Assembly (NCBI GenBank): GCA_003242885.1
Contig: QKMZ01000015.1
Coordinates: forward strand, 333,568 to 397,567
Length of the DNA stretch: 64,000 bases
Source of the DNA: Candidatus Melainabacteria bacterium
GTDB taxonomy: Bacteria; Cyanobacteriota; Vampirovibrionia; Obscuribacterales; Obscuribacteraceae
Reading direction: 5' to 3'
Shown here in pieces: positions 44,944 to 53,159 of the stretch. Both the position numbers and the translations under genes were made by a program. The number at the start of each line of letters is the position of its first letter. The first letter of the stretch is position 1. The notes under the pieces are model-generated. The model saw nothing but the letters and a program-made list of their open reading frames with translations. It ran no database searches and was not told the origin of the DNA.

Positions 44944-45249
44944 TCATGCCTTCTTTTCGAGGTGAGATTTTGGATTAAGTAGATGTTCCAAGCGAGCCTC
45001 ATTCTCGCGCGATGTGTCTTTGATGAATCGCGCGTAGTGCTTGAACGTTGTTTGCAGAGTCGAGTGACCGAGCACATTTGCTAGCCATCCTGGCGTGACT
45101 CCGTTCTCCAAGCAAAGTGAGGCGAACGTGTGCCGGAGCTGATATGAGGGACGATGTCGAAGACCGGCTTTCCGTAATGCCGAGCGCCAAACATGATCAA
45201 GATGTTTATCTATGGGCTGGCCGCTCTTGGTTGGTGTCCGTCCGATGCT
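44944..45249 (-). pseudogene. Tyrosine recombinase (integrase), C-terminal fragment
   Basis: The reading frame has no start and is closed by a stop at 45250-45252. It encodes the last about 100 residues of a phage-type tyrosine recombinase: YQLRHTFASLCLENG (second catalytic Arg and His), LGHSTLQTTFKHYA (His and the nucleophilic Tyr) and a normal basic C-terminus (NPKSHLEKKA). The catalytic core and DNA-binding arm are missing upstream, where the IS66 inverted repeat begins, so the IS probably cut the gene. The orientation towards attL is usual for an integrase of a tmRNA island. It is too short to function. Confidence 0.9.
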
Positions 45250-45263
45250 TCACGTGGTAGCGG
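45230..45263 (+). repeat. IS66 left inverted repeat
   Basis: It contains GTTGGTGTCCGTCCGAT and TTCACGTGGTAGCGG, matched by the reverse complement of 47993-48026. It overlaps the end of the broken integrase frame. Confidence 0.75.
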
Positions 45264-45352
45264 TTGCTTGAGCGCCGTGGTTTGCTAGAAAGCGTCAACC
45301 GAAGCGCTGATTTTGAGGCACGCTGGTTGGCATAAAACTAGGAGGAAGTGGC

Positions 45353-45808
45353 GTGCGCAAGGACGCTGGACTGAAGGCGGCCGGCTCTGATTTGCTGAGC
45401 CGGCGCGAAGCGGCGAAGTATCTAGGCGTGGCGGAGCAGACGCTTGCTGTCTGGAAGTGCAACAAGCGCGTCGATATTCCAGTCATACAAGTTGGCCGGC
45501 TAATCAAATATCGCCGAACCGATTTGGATCGCTTCTTGAATGCCAACACTGTGGAAATTTGCCCCGATAGCGAGAAGCCCAAAGCAAGGGCTTCTGATCT
45601 GCGCCCGAAGGCTGTGGCACCGACTGAACCATCGATCGGATTTGCACAAGTGCAAGTCGTGGAACAAAGCAAGCGCAAAAGAGCCAAGGCTGAATCGAAC
45701 GCAATAGAGCTGGAGGTCGTCTTGCCCAGCGGTATAACGTTGCGTTTAGCACCTGGAGGCTCTCTCGATTTCTTGTCGTCTGTGGTCGCTGCTCTGGAGA
45801 ATCCATAA
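45353..45808 (+). CDS. IS66 TnpA-like protein fused to an excisionase-type HTH
   Basis: A 151-residue protein. Residues about 14-65 are a MerR/excisionase-like helix-turn-helix (LLSRREAAKYLGVAEQTLAVW, then IKYRRTDLDRFL), and the C-terminal 40 residues (LEVVLPSGITLRLAPGGSL) match the usual C-terminus of IS66 TnpA. So the normal N-terminal TnpA part, a different HTH, has been replaced or fused. It begins in the IS, 90 bases after the left end. Its stop TAA overlaps the TnpB ATG by one base. A regulatory or DNA-binding role in transposition is inferred. Confidence 0.8.
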   Translation: MRKDAGLKAAGSDLLSRREAAKYLGVAEQTLAVWKCNKRVDIPVIQVGRLIKYRRTDLDRFLNANTVEICPDSEKPKARASDLRPKAVAPTEPSIGFAQVQVVEQSKRKRAKAESNAIELEVVLPSGITLRLAPGGSLDFLSSVVAALENP

Positions 45809-46251
45809 TGTTCAACGTGTCACCGGCAGTAAAGATCTTTGTCTGCACGAAACCCATCGACATGCGGCGCAGCTTCGATGGATTGTTCGCGCTCGTTGAA
45901 TCGCTGATTGGACAAGATCCCTTTTCTGGCGCGCTGTTTCTATTCCGAAGCAAAAGCGGTAACTTCATTAAGGTTCTCTGGTGGGACGGCGACGGGTTTG
46001 CGATCTTCGCAAAACGACTGGAGGTTGGCACGTTTAAATTTCCAGACGTTCGTTTCGTCAATGGCGAATACGCTCCAGTCGAGATTGAGCGCCGACAATT
46101 TGCAATGCTTCTGGAAGGTATCGACACTAGTTCCGTAAAGCGTTTAAAACGCTATCATCGAGACAGCCGAAATCAAAGCGAAAAGGGGCCCCAAAAGGGG
46201 GCACAGGAAAAGAGAATAAACGAAAACCGTGACCCTGTGCTCCTTTCATGA
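45808..46251 (+). CDS. tnpB: IS66 accessory protein TnpB
   Basis: A 147-residue IS66 Orf2/TnpB protein. The family motifs are clear: TKPIDMRRSFDGLFALVE, ALFLFRSKSGNFIKVLWWDGDGF and FAKRLEVGTFKFP. TnpB is needed for IS66 transposition together with the TnpC transposase. It begins on the last base of the preceding gene's stop (TAATG), so the two are coupled. The tail after residue 105 is charged and unlike the family core. Confidence 0.93.
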   Translation: MFNVSPAVKIFVCTKPIDMRRSFDGLFALVESLIGQDPFSGALFLFRSKSGNFIKVLWWDGDGFAIFAKRLEVGTFKFPDVRFVNGEYAPVEIERRQFAMLLEGIDTSSVKRLKRYHRDSRNQSEKGPQKGAQEKRINENRDPVLLS

Positions 46252-46393
46252 ATTCGGCGATGAAACATAATAAGCCGTTACAAGACACTCGCTGCTTTTT
46301 CCAGGCATTAAATATGGTGGCATTGTTCACTGCTGCCTGTAACCACTAATGCATGTAGTGATATCATTGTTGTGATACCACTCACGGTGCCTC

Positions 46394-47947
46394 ATGGAAG
46401 ACGAGATCTCGCGACTGCAAGAAAAGTACTTCGAAGCTCTGGCGGAAATTCAACGTTTGACTAAGCTCATTGAGGATTTGCAACGTCAATTGCAACAATC
46501 CCTCGACGGTAACGACGAACAACGAGCAATGCTCAAAGATCTGCAAGCCAAGCTCGATGTGTTGATCGCTCAATCGAAAAAGCGCAACAAGCGCGACTAC
46601 GGGAATAAGACGGAAAAGCATAACCCCCGTCCGGCACACACACAGCCCAAGCCAAAAACAGGCGTAGCCGATGAATCCGAAAAGAATCCGTTCACTGGCA
46701 TCAAGCACATTCTCAAGAATGCCAAAAATCTTTCTCACGAGCCAGTTTCGCATTTTGTCAAACCTGATGCAAGCGTCTGTCCTGACTGCTCTGTCGAAAC
46801 CGTCTTCGTAAGCAACCTTCTCACCTACCAACTCGAAATGGTCAGCGCCAGCCTGAAAGTTCTCGACCACCTGCAGGAAACACGCGCCTGCCCTCGCTGC
46901 AAGCAGCACATCACTACTGCTGAGAAACCTTGCGCACCAATTCCTGGCAGCTACGCCGGTCCGAGACTTCTGGGTGAAATAATCGTCGGCAAACTTGACG
47001 ACGGACTGCCTAACAACCGTCAAGAAAAGATTTTCGCTCGTCATAACGTTGATATTCCACGTTCTACTCAAAGCGACTGGATGCAAGCAACAGCCGACAC
47101 TCTTTCTCTTCTGTACGACCTGATGAAGCAGGACATGCTCGCCTCCGCCATCATCAAGACCGACGACTCGTCCATCAAGATTCAAGACCGTAGCCACAAG
47201 AACAACATTCGCAAAGGAAAAATCACAACATACATCGGCGACTCGACGCACCCGGTAAACATGTTCGATTTCTCGCCTGACCTTTCCTTTGAGAAAAACC
47301 AGGCATTCCTGGCAGATTTCACAGGCATCGTTCAAGCGGATGCTGCCGGCGGTTTCGATGCGTTGTACCAAGATGGGCGGAGAATTGAAGCTGGCTGCAA
47401 CGCTCACTCGCGACGCAAATACTTTGAAGCCGAGTTTACCGAGCAGAATGTTCGCAGCACCGTTCTCGATGTGTACGGACAGCTCTACCAAATTGAGCGG
47501 GACATTAAGAACAAACCGTCTGCTTTCAGATTGGCGATGCGGCGCAGAAATTCGAAGCCACTCATTAAGCAACTTCGAAAGATCATCGTCAGCGCAAAGG
47601 ATAAATTCAACCCCACCCACGAGCTGATGAAGGCAATCAACTACACGCTCAAACACTGGCGAGCGCTGACAAGATTTCTCAAAAATCCCGATATTGCAAT
47701 CGACAACAACGAGGCCGAGCGCGCAATTAAATGCTGGGTTCTTGTGAGGAAGAATTCTTTGTTTGCCGGCTCCGATGCGGGCGCTAAAGCCATCGCCATT
47801 CATCTCTCCTTCATCGGCACGGCAAAACGCAACGGAATCAACCCCGTCGACTGGTACGCCGATGTCCTGGCGCGCATCAATGGAATGAAAACAACCGAAC
47901 TTCAACAACTGCTTCCTCAGAACTGGTCTCCACCTCAAGGACCATAA
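46394..47947 (+). CDS. tnpC: IS66 transposase TnpC
   Basis: A 517-residue DDE transposase. A coiled-coil N-terminus (LQEKYFEALAEIQRLTKL, residues 8-60) and a Cys-rich zinc-binding region (CPDCSVETVF, ACPRCKQHI, about 132-175) precede the catalytic core: the first acidic residues in KTDDSSIKI, the middle Asp in VQADAAGGFDALY, and the last Glu in DNNEAERAIKCWVL. The C-terminal part ends WYADVLARING, as in the family. The gene seems full length. A 140-base gap, rather than overlap, separates it from tnpB. Confidence 0.93.
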   Translation: MEDEISRLQEKYFEALAEIQRLTKLIEDLQRQLQQSLDGNDEQRAMLKDLQAKLDVLIAQSKKRNKRDYGNKTEKHNPRPAHTQPKPKTGVADESEKNPFTGIKHILKNAKNLSHEPVSHFVKPDASVCPDCSVETVFVSNLLTYQLEMVSASLKVLDHLQETRACPRCKQHITTAEKPCAPIPGSYAGPRLLGEIIVGKLDDGLPNNRQEKIFARHNVDIPRSTQSDWMQATADTLSLLYDLMKQDMLASAIIKTDDSSIKIQDRSHKNNIRKGKITTYIGDSTHPVNMFDFSPDLSFEKNQAFLADFTGIVQADAAGGFDALYQDGRRIEAGCNAHSRRKYFEAEFTEQNVRSTVLDVYGQLYQIERDIKNKPSAFRLAMRRRNSKPLIKQLRKIIVSAKDKFNPTHELMKAINYTLKHWRALTRFLKNPDIAIDNNEAERAIKCWVLVRKNSLFAGSDAGAKAIAIHLSFIGTAKRNGINPVDWYADVLARINGMKTTELQQLLPQNWSPPQGP

Positions 47948-47992
47948 GTCCTCAGCTGGACATGCTCTTAGGAAATCAGATCACTGCTCTTT

Positions 47993-48026
47993 CCGCTACC
48001 ACGTGAATGATCGGACGGACACCAAC
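47993..48026 (-). repeat. IS66 right inverted repeat
   Basis: CCGCTACCACGTGAA, then ATCGGACGGACACCAAC. Its reverse complement matches the left end with two mismatches. Confidence 0.75.
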
Positions 48027-48474
48027 GTTCGCGCTGTGTTTGCGCAGTTGTTACTACAATTGTCATCGATGCTTCGATTTTCTGTCACTAGGGAAATTAC
48101 TGATTGCGTTTTTCACCCACGCTCACCTGAGGTGCTTCGTGGATTATTTGTGCTGCACTTAAGATGCACGTCCGGCAAATGATCCCGAGTATTTGCAGTG
48201 GATTTTGGAAACAGCTCCTGTTGATCCTCTACCTAAAAACCTTGCCAGGCATGCCATTCGGGATATTTAGAGATTCCCTTTATCTTGCCTTATACCCTAC
48301 AGGTATCGGCCTTCGGATTTGGGTTCCGCCTCATGGCCAATTCGGCGGCGACTTTGACCTGATTGTTCGATAAGCTCAGAGCGACTGGATGAATCTGCTT
48401 CTTGCCTTTTACTTTGTGGCTACAGGGCTGCTGCGTCCAGTAAAATAGGCGAGTGATCCTCATTAGGCAATTCT
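48027..48474. other. Intergenic region of the island after IS66
   Basis: About 450 bases with no convincing gene. I looked for the missing N-terminal part of the integrase here and did not find it in frame. It may be degenerate island sequence. Confidence 0.4.
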
Positions 48475-48996
48475 ATGTCAGATGAAATAGCACGCCTACA
48501 GGAATTGTTGGAAACTGGCCAGCGTCTTTCGATGCAGGGATCGTATGATCGGCGCGTTCCCGACAAAAAGGCAGTGCCCTACCTGATGCAATCCCGAAAA
48601 GGCTTGCTGAAACTCATTGGAGAGCAAGATACTGCCGAAATCTGGCTCTTACTTGCGTTAGCCGAGGAATGCCTGCTGAACTATCCAGCTGCCCGACGGT
48701 GTTTTGAGGAATATCTTGCACGCGGTGGATTGCGCAGCAAGAAGAATCTAAAGAGGCTCGCAAATCTCAAGGAGCACGAGAAGAAGTGGGCCAGCCTGAT
48801 GTTGACTCCAGAGCAACTCGAAGGGCTGGGGGTTTTTCTTGAACACCAGTTGGCAGAATCATCCTGTGATCACACCCAGCGGTTGACAGAAACTTGGTTG
48901 AAGTCACATCTGAAAACCAAGCCAGCTCTGGTACTCGAAGCTCTTCAGAAGTATGGTGGCTACTGCGACTGTGAGGTATTAGCCAACGTCTGTTAG
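48475..48996 (+). CDS. DUF2695 protein with TPR-like N-terminus
   Basis: A 173-residue soluble protein. The first half (residues about 1-100) is helical, with TPR-like spacing around LLLALAEECLLNYPAARRCFEEYL. The second half ends CDHTQRLTETWLKSH and then GGYCDCEVLANVC, the sequence pattern of the DUF2695 family (Cys-rich end, C-D-C-E-V-L). The cysteines could bind zinc. The family has no known function. It lies in the tmRNA island beyond the IS66 element. Confidence 0.75.
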   Translation: MSDEIARLQELLETGQRLSMQGSYDRRVPDKKAVPYLMQSRKGLLKLIGEQDTAEIWLLLALAEECLLNYPAARRCFEEYLARGGLRSKKNLKRLANLKEHEKKWASLMLTPEQLEGLGVFLEHQLAESSCDHTQRLTETWLKSHLKTKPALVLEALQKYGGYCDCEVLANVC

Positions 48997-49062
48997 TGTC
49001 GTTAGCCGATAAGTCGGGCCCAGAAATTGATCCTGATGCTTGACTCTGAACAAGATATCTTA

Positions 49063-49084
49063 CCGAATGGTGTGTCACCATCGG
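49063..49084. repeat. Palindrome, copy 1 of 2
   Basis: CCGAATGGT, a 5-base loop, then ACCATCGG. Copy 2 is at 49415-49435. Both copies are preceded by CTTA and followed by a TCGGC-like end. Confidence 0.5.
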
Positions 49085-49414
49085 TTCGGCTTGCTCGCAG
49101 CGACATTTGCTGGTATCGCTTTCGTCCAGAGCCCGAAAATTGGAAGGACACGGCTTGACCATTCTGCTAACATTCAACTCGCGACGGCGGCAAGTCTTCT
49201 TTCACTTGCTGTACATCGAATCGCCGTCGCCCGAAATGGAAAGAGCAGAACGAGTCAATGCCCTACCGCATGTCGGTTCTTAAAATGATTGCTCTGGGTG
49301 CGATTTCGAGTAAGAGGACCGGATTTTCTGGATCTTTGCGCTCAGAGCGGTTCTTAAAACGCATACTGTGTGCTCGATTCCGGATAAGAGGAATTTCTCT
49401 TTTATCCTGCCTTA

Positions 49415-49435
49415 CCGAATGGTTGCCACCATCGG
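49415..49435. repeat. Palindrome, copy 2 of 2
   Basis: CCGAATGGT, TGCC, then ACCATCGG. It is located 20 bases past the end of the membrane TPR gene on the minus strand, so it could end that transcript. Confidence 0.5.
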
Positions 49436-49457
49436 CTCGGCGCCCTTAGTCGCGCTA

Positions 49458-50771
49458 TCAGACGTAGAATGACCAAGCGATTGCCAGGGCGAGGAGGACT
49501 CGGAGCAATTCAAATCTGCAGACCGGAGCAAGCCGTGTTGCAATGGCGGAGGCAATTCCTTGCCGTGCAGCGATTAGTGATCGATGGCCTTCTGCCAGAG
49601 CTAATAGCAACAAACTATTGTGCTCAGCCGCTTCTGAATTCCCTCGGATCAGGTTGAGCGTAATAAGTTGAGTCAACAACTCGATTAGGGCTTGGACGTT
49701 TGTAACCTTCGAGCAGTTTCGTGCCGTGCGTCCAGTTAGTGCTGCTACTGCTTGCTCTTTAGCTAGCAAGGATCCGACGCTAGAACCAAAGATTGCAAAA
49801 AGCGTGAGCGAAACGTCCGGCCACCAAGGTGTGCTCTCTGCAGGAGTTCTATGCTTCTCGAAACTTCGGCGGAATAGTTCTGACTGTTCTTTGTCACCGT
49901 TGCGCTGGGCTAAATATTGAATGATTGGTGTGCAAACGAAGGGTTCTTCATCTATCGAAGGCATAAGGCGGGCTGCTTGAGCAAGGAGTCGCTTGGATTC
50001 TTGTTTGTTGCTTTCGTCTTGGAGAATTGCCATTTGGGCAAGTGCATCAACACACTTAGTGACAGCGTGGTTTTGCTGATATAGCAATAGAGCTTTGTTA
50101 TGCCAATAAATTGCTTCGGGATCGCGGTTCTCTCGTCCTTGCTCGCAGGTGAGTCCGAGGTAAAAGTACCGACCAGCCATTTGACGGCTCTGGCTACCAT
50201 ACACTGCTGCCACTGCGGCGTTCTTCATACGGAGAGTATTCGGATCCTCGCGTGTTGAAGAAGAGTGCCACGCCGCCATAGAACTGTAGCGTCCGCTTGC
50301 CTTGTTGTGATTCAAGTCTGGGGCGCTCCGGTAAATTCGTTCTGCGAGTTCGTATTGTCCGACATCGCTCATGAGGCACGCGAGAGCCTTAGCGCTGTTA
50401 TCGAAGATGCATGTCGAGAAAAATGCTGAAAATATCAGCAGCGTTATGCAACTCGCAAACAAGTAGCTGACTCGCAACCCGCTCAAGAGTCGACTCTGCT
50501 GGAGGATTGTTGTCCAATCTTTTTCCAGTGCAAAGAGGCGCCGCTCCTTTTTAGCGCAGAGAGCAATACATCCTATTAACACTGCGATTACGCTCGCAAT
50601 CGCTAGATCTTGAAGACCAACTCCCCAGTCTGCATAGAATTGCTGAGCACAGCCAATGCGTTCCCATGCTTTCGAAAGCCAGTTGATAAGCCATAACGAC
50701 AGTACGAATGAAAGCAGCAGACGATTAGTGGCTGAAAGCAACGGTATTAGTTTGTGAGGGTATTTCGACAT
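49458..50771 (-). CDS. Membrane protein with TPR-like domain (island)
   Basis: A 437-residue protein with three hydrophobic segments near the N-terminus (residues about 13-32, 54-74 and 101-122: LLLSFVLSLWLINWL, LAIASVIAVLIGCIALC and LFASCITLLIFSAFF). The remainder is helical with TPR-like features (QYELAERIYRSAP, YFYLGLTCEQGRENRDPEAIYWHNKAL, CVDALAQMAILQDESNKQESKRLLAQAARL). The C-terminal end is again hydrophobic (LLRVLLALAIAWSFYV). Function unknown. It is island-borne and convergent with the DUF2695 gene. Confidence 0.65.
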   Translation of the reverse strand: MSKYPHKLIPLLSATNRLLLSFVLSLWLINWLSKAWERIGCAQQFYADWGVGLQDLAIASVIAVLIGCIALCAKKERRLFALEKDWTTILQQSRLLSGLRVSYLFASCITLLIFSAFFSTCIFDNSAKALACLMSDVGQYELAERIYRSAPDLNHNKASGRYSSMAAWHSSSTREDPNTLRMKNAAVAAVYGSQSRQMAGRYFYLGLTCEQGRENRDPEAIYWHNKALLLYQQNHAVTKCVDALAQMAILQDESNKQESKRLLAQAARLMPSIDEEPFVCTPIIQYLAQRNGDKEQSELFRRSFEKHRTPAESTPWWPDVSLTLFAIFGSSVGSLLAKEQAVAALTGRTARNCSKVTNVQALIELLTQLITLNLIRGNSEAAEHNSLLLLALAEGHRSLIAARQGIASAIATRLAPVCRFELLRVLLALAIAWSFYV

Positions 50772-50904
50772 GTCTGGCTGGTTGCCGCAAGGACCTACTT
50801 ATATGATAAATCGGCATAGTCCGCGTGTCTCGCTATCATTGGTGAAAGTACGGCATGGTCGGGCTCACAGAGTGGTTTCACAGACTTCCGCGAGAGTTAG
50901 CCAT

Positions 50905-51357
50905 CTATATTTTCTGCCATTCGTCAGCAGCAACGAAGTGACGGAGATGTTCTACGTTGGTCGTCGCAATGAGCACATCTTCGCGCGGATAGGCATCGGC
51001 TAGGAGCTGTGCTTGAGCGCATAGAATTACGTCACCGTCCAAAGCGTGCTTGTCTGCAAGTGGGCGACCCTTTGCTCGAGACTTAGCCCACAGCTCCGCT
51101 GCTCGTCGCATAGTTTCTGTGTCAAGAGGAAGGTAGCCCAGTTTCGTGCCCATGCGATTCAGGGTTTCAATGGAAGCCTTAGAAGCGATTCTTAGTAGTT
51201 CACGCCGCAACTCATAGTCTGCTATCTCGGGGACGAGCGGTCTGTGACCTTCCCGCAGCAGGCGCTTGATCCACAAGAGGACGGCACCGCTTATCGTTGC
51301 CTTCGGATTGGTCGCCAGTCCCAAGACGCCAGTATCAAGTAGCACCAGTTTAGCCAT
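50905..51357 (-). CDS. PIN-domain (VapC-like) toxin
   Basis: A 150-residue PIN-domain protein. The N-terminal LLDTGVLGL holds the first catalytic Asp, YELRREL the Glu, and LDGDVILCAQA the central Asp; IATTN near the end is the last conserved acid/Asn part. Such proteins cleave RNA with Mg2+ or Mn2+. The start overlaps the stop of the preceding antitoxin-like gene by 8 bases. The pair lies at the right end of the tmRNA island, where it may help keep the island in the cell. Confidence 0.85.
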   Translation of the reverse strand: MAKLVLLDTGVLGLATNPKATISGAVLLWIKRLLREGHRPLVPEIADYELRRELLRIASKASIETLNRMGTKLGYLPLDTETMRRAAELWAKSRAKGRPLADKHALDGDVILCAQAQLLADAYPREDVLIATTNVEHLRHFVAADEWQKI

Positions 51358-51547
51358 TCGGGAACAGCTTTCTGCCAGACAGCCTATCCTGATCGAGCAT
51401 TGTCTTCAACTTTTCCCATTCGCTGGTGTCATAGCTCTGGTCGCTGGTTTCTAGCAAGTGGTCGATAAACTTGATGGCCTCGGCAGCATCCGGCCACCTT
51501 ACTTTCGAAGGCGGTTGCTCGTCAGAATGCTTGCGGGATGTAGTCAT
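51350..51547 (-). CDS. Candidate antitoxin of the PIN toxin
   Basis: A 65-residue protein upstream of and overlapping the PIN gene by 8 bases. It is polar, with AAEAIKFIDHLLETSDQ then SEWEKLKTML helices, and ends KLFPNG. There is no recognised DNA-binding domain, so the antitoxin assignment rests on size, order and overlap. The ribosome binding site is weak. Confidence 0.65.
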   Translation of the reverse strand: MTTSRKHSDEQPPSKVRWPDAAEAIKFIDHLLETSDQSYDTSEWEKLKTMLDQDRLSGRKLFPNG

Positions 51548-51720
51548 GTTTCAGCCTGATGGAGGACTGGCGGTAGATTGAGTCTATTTTACCAAAGCTC
51601 GACAAGTCAAGCGGTGATAGGTACAGGTCCTAGGAACCCTCTTCACCGTGCGGTGAAACCATCTATTTAATGAAACATGCTATCCCAGCCATTGCCTACC
51701 CCATAATTCCTTCAAAATCT

Positions 51721-51740
51721 GTGGCCCATTTTGTGGCCCC
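51721..51740 (+). promoter_or_regulatory. Paired GTGGCCC repeat inside the right end
   Basis: GTGGCCC at 51721 and 51733, 12 bases apart, with TTTT between. The same pair and spacing lie near attL (44406 and 44418). They could be integrase arm sites at both ends of the island. Confidence 0.45.
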
Positions 51741-51852
51741 TCGTGTGTCCATTCGGGACCATTAGCGCCACTTCGCGTAAGTCCCCAAAATCCCGAAACG
51801 CGCACCATCAAACAAAATCAATTGACGAGTCTTAATGAGAATGGCTGCCCAG

Positions 51853-51877
51853 GCGATTCTCGCCGCCTCCACCATTT
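51853..51877 (+). other. attR: second copy of the tmRNA 3' end
   Basis: The same 25 bases as attL (44307-44331), identical by eye. No tmRNA sequence precedes it, so it is the displaced copy at the right end of the island. Confidence 0.88.
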
Positions 51878-51902
51878 TTTTATTGGCGCATTGTTTGCGC
51901 CT

Positions 51903-51938
51903 TTCTGTAGGGTCGACGACATGCGTCGACCGGTCGAT
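51903..51938. repeat. REP-like element
   Basis: CTGTAGGGTCGACGACATGCG, then TCGACCGGTCG: a palindromic GTCGAC core. It belongs to the dispersed TGTAGGG repeats and lies between attR and the second copy of the 106-bp repeat. Confidence 0.5.
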
Positions 51939-51960
51939 GTCTCTTTTTTCACGCTTTTGA

Positions 51961-52066
51961 GCATTCTCAATAATGAGAATGTGCGCAAGTGTGGCAACTT
52001 TTTTGGCCCGTCAAAATACTTTTGGGAACCGAAATCACCCGGTTTGCGGCTGGATTTTTGGGTGAC
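51961..52066 (+). repeat. 106-bp repeat next to attR
   Basis: Same length and orientation as 44376-44481, with about 20 differences by eye. A shorter, more diverged copy of its first part appears at 53042-53088. Confidence 0.8.
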
Positions 52067-52110
52067 GTAGAATGTCATTTGTAGCAACCAAGAAGATTTA
52101 GTAAAGCGTC

Positions 52111-52794
52111 GTGCCATCAACATCGATCAGGCTTGTATTTTCTAATCAGCGGATAGATCCAGCTCGAATCTCTGACGTTCTGGGGATGCAGCCGTCGCGG
52201 AAAGATCTTTCAGCAGACGGGCAGAGAAGCGGTTTTCCATTTTGGGAACTGTCCTCTGGTGAAGCCAACGAAGTAGAAGCGCAATTGCCGCTTTGGATTG
52301 CCATTTTGGAAAAGGTGCATGAGCAGTTGAAAGCGTTGAGCACTGAAGACTTGGGCGGTTATCTCGACGTGCGCGTGTACGAAGATAATTTCTATGTTGA
52401 AGATCAACTGCTGTTGCGCTTGGGCGCAACGGGCATCGGAATCAGCGTCTGGTTCAATCCGCCGGAGCAGACGGACTGGACGGAACCTGAACATGCATCT
52501 ACGCTAACAATTCCTGAACCAGGCGGTTTCTATTGCCAGCTTGATGAAGATCACTTCTTCGAGTGGCTGCAAGAGATCGACGGGGTCAAGGAAGTGCGCG
52601 GGCACGCTACTGGCTTGACGGTCTATTTGTCCGTCCCTGTGCTCTCTGAATCAGCATTGCGTGATTTCATCGGACTTCTTTTTCGATATGACGTGCCGAT
52701 GTCTTTTTTGCGTTCGCAGCTTACGCCGAAAAACGAGCACTGGTTCAAAGATCCAGAAAAATTTTGGTATGAGAAGATTTTTGCAGAGACTTGA
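52111..52794 (+). CDS. DUF4279-like protein
   Basis: A 227-residue soluble protein with GTG start. Residues about 1-130 resemble DUF4279: IRLVFSNQRIDPARISDVLGMQPS, then FPFWELSSGE and long helix WIAILEKVHEQLKAL. The second half (from about 135) is a separate part with FYCQLDEDHFFEWLQEIDGVKEVRGHATGLTVYL, which I cannot assign. The family has no known function. It lies between two copies of the island-end repeat and may itself be a remnant of an older insertion. Confidence 0.6.
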   Translation: MPSTSIRLVFSNQRIDPARISDVLGMQPSRKDLSADGQRSGFPFWELSSGEANEVEAQLPLWIAILEKVHEQLKALSTEDLGGYLDVRVYEDNFYVEDQLLLRLGATGIGISVWFNPPEQTDWTEPEHASTLTIPEPGGFYCQLDEDHFFEWLQEIDGVKEVRGHATGLTVYLSVPVLSESALRDFIGLLFRYDVPMSFLRSQLTPKNEHWFKDPEKFWYEKIFAET

Positions 52795-53159
52795 TCTGGC
52801 ACGGGTTAAGCCATGATTCACTCGTAGTGGAAAACGCCTGTACAATGAATGAAATTGATCGCCGCATAACAGATCCGCACTACGGCACGCCTTTTCTGAC
52901 GTGAAGACGTAAAGGTTGCTTGCGGATTTGATTCCATTGGTCAGATCGACACCGCTCTGCTTTTGATAATCATGGCTGTTGAGCAAGAATTTGGAAACGT
53001 TGATGGCGCGCAGCATTTGCAGGCATACTGTGCCGCTTCTTTGTTCACGCTTTCGAGCATTCTCAATATGGGGTGTGCAAAGGTGTGTCCATGTACCGAT
53101 ATAGGTAATGTGCTAAAGTACTCAGTCGTTTTTGCTGCACAACGGAAGCTTTTTACTAC
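52795..53159. other. Intergenic region with partial island repeat
   Basis: About 365 bases without a gene. It includes a diverged third copy of the start of the 106-bp repeat (53042-53088). Confidence 0.4.
53042..53088 (+). repeat. Third, shortened copy of the island-end repeat
   Basis: TCACGCTTTCGAGCATTCTC, then AATATGGGGTGTGCAAAGGTG. The first part is close to 51953-51985, including the TCACGCTTTNGAGCATTCTC lead. There is no tmRNA core in front of it. Confidence 0.6.

Larger units (their letters stand above)
45230..48026 (+). mobile_element. IS66-family insertion sequence
   Basis: About 2.8 kb with three genes in the order of IS66: TnpA-like, TnpB and TnpC. Inverted ends match over about 34 bases: the left end reads GTTGGTGTCCGTCCGAT then TTCACGTGGTAGCGG, and the right end is the reverse complement with two mismatches in between. 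I find no 8-base target duplication directly at these ends, so the exact borders may be off by a few bases or one flank may have changed. Confidence 0.85.
48997..49457. other. Intergenic region with a duplicated hairpin
   Basis: No gene is recognised. Two copies of an imperfect palindrome, listed separately, are the only visible structure. Confidence 0.5.
44307..51877. mobile_element. Integrated genomic island in tmRNA
   Basis: A region of about 7.5 kb between two exact 25-base copies of the tmRNA 3' end. It carries a truncated tyrosine recombinase next to the left att site, an IS66 element, and accessory genes (a hypothetical protein, DUF2695 protein, membrane TPR protein, PIN-domain toxin and candidate antitoxin). 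tmRNA 3' ends are a common target of phage-type integrases. The integrase lacks its N-terminal part, so the island is probably not mobile by itself now. Confidence 0.85.

Noticed and set aside
46382..47938. Long minus-strand reading frame opposite the IS66 transposase
   Set aside because: It mirrors the TnpC gene on the other strand, has no family motifs and no ribosome binding site; codon-shadow artefact.
48164..48373. 69-residue frame after IS66
   Set aside because: No ribosome binding site, no match, composition like non-coding sequence.
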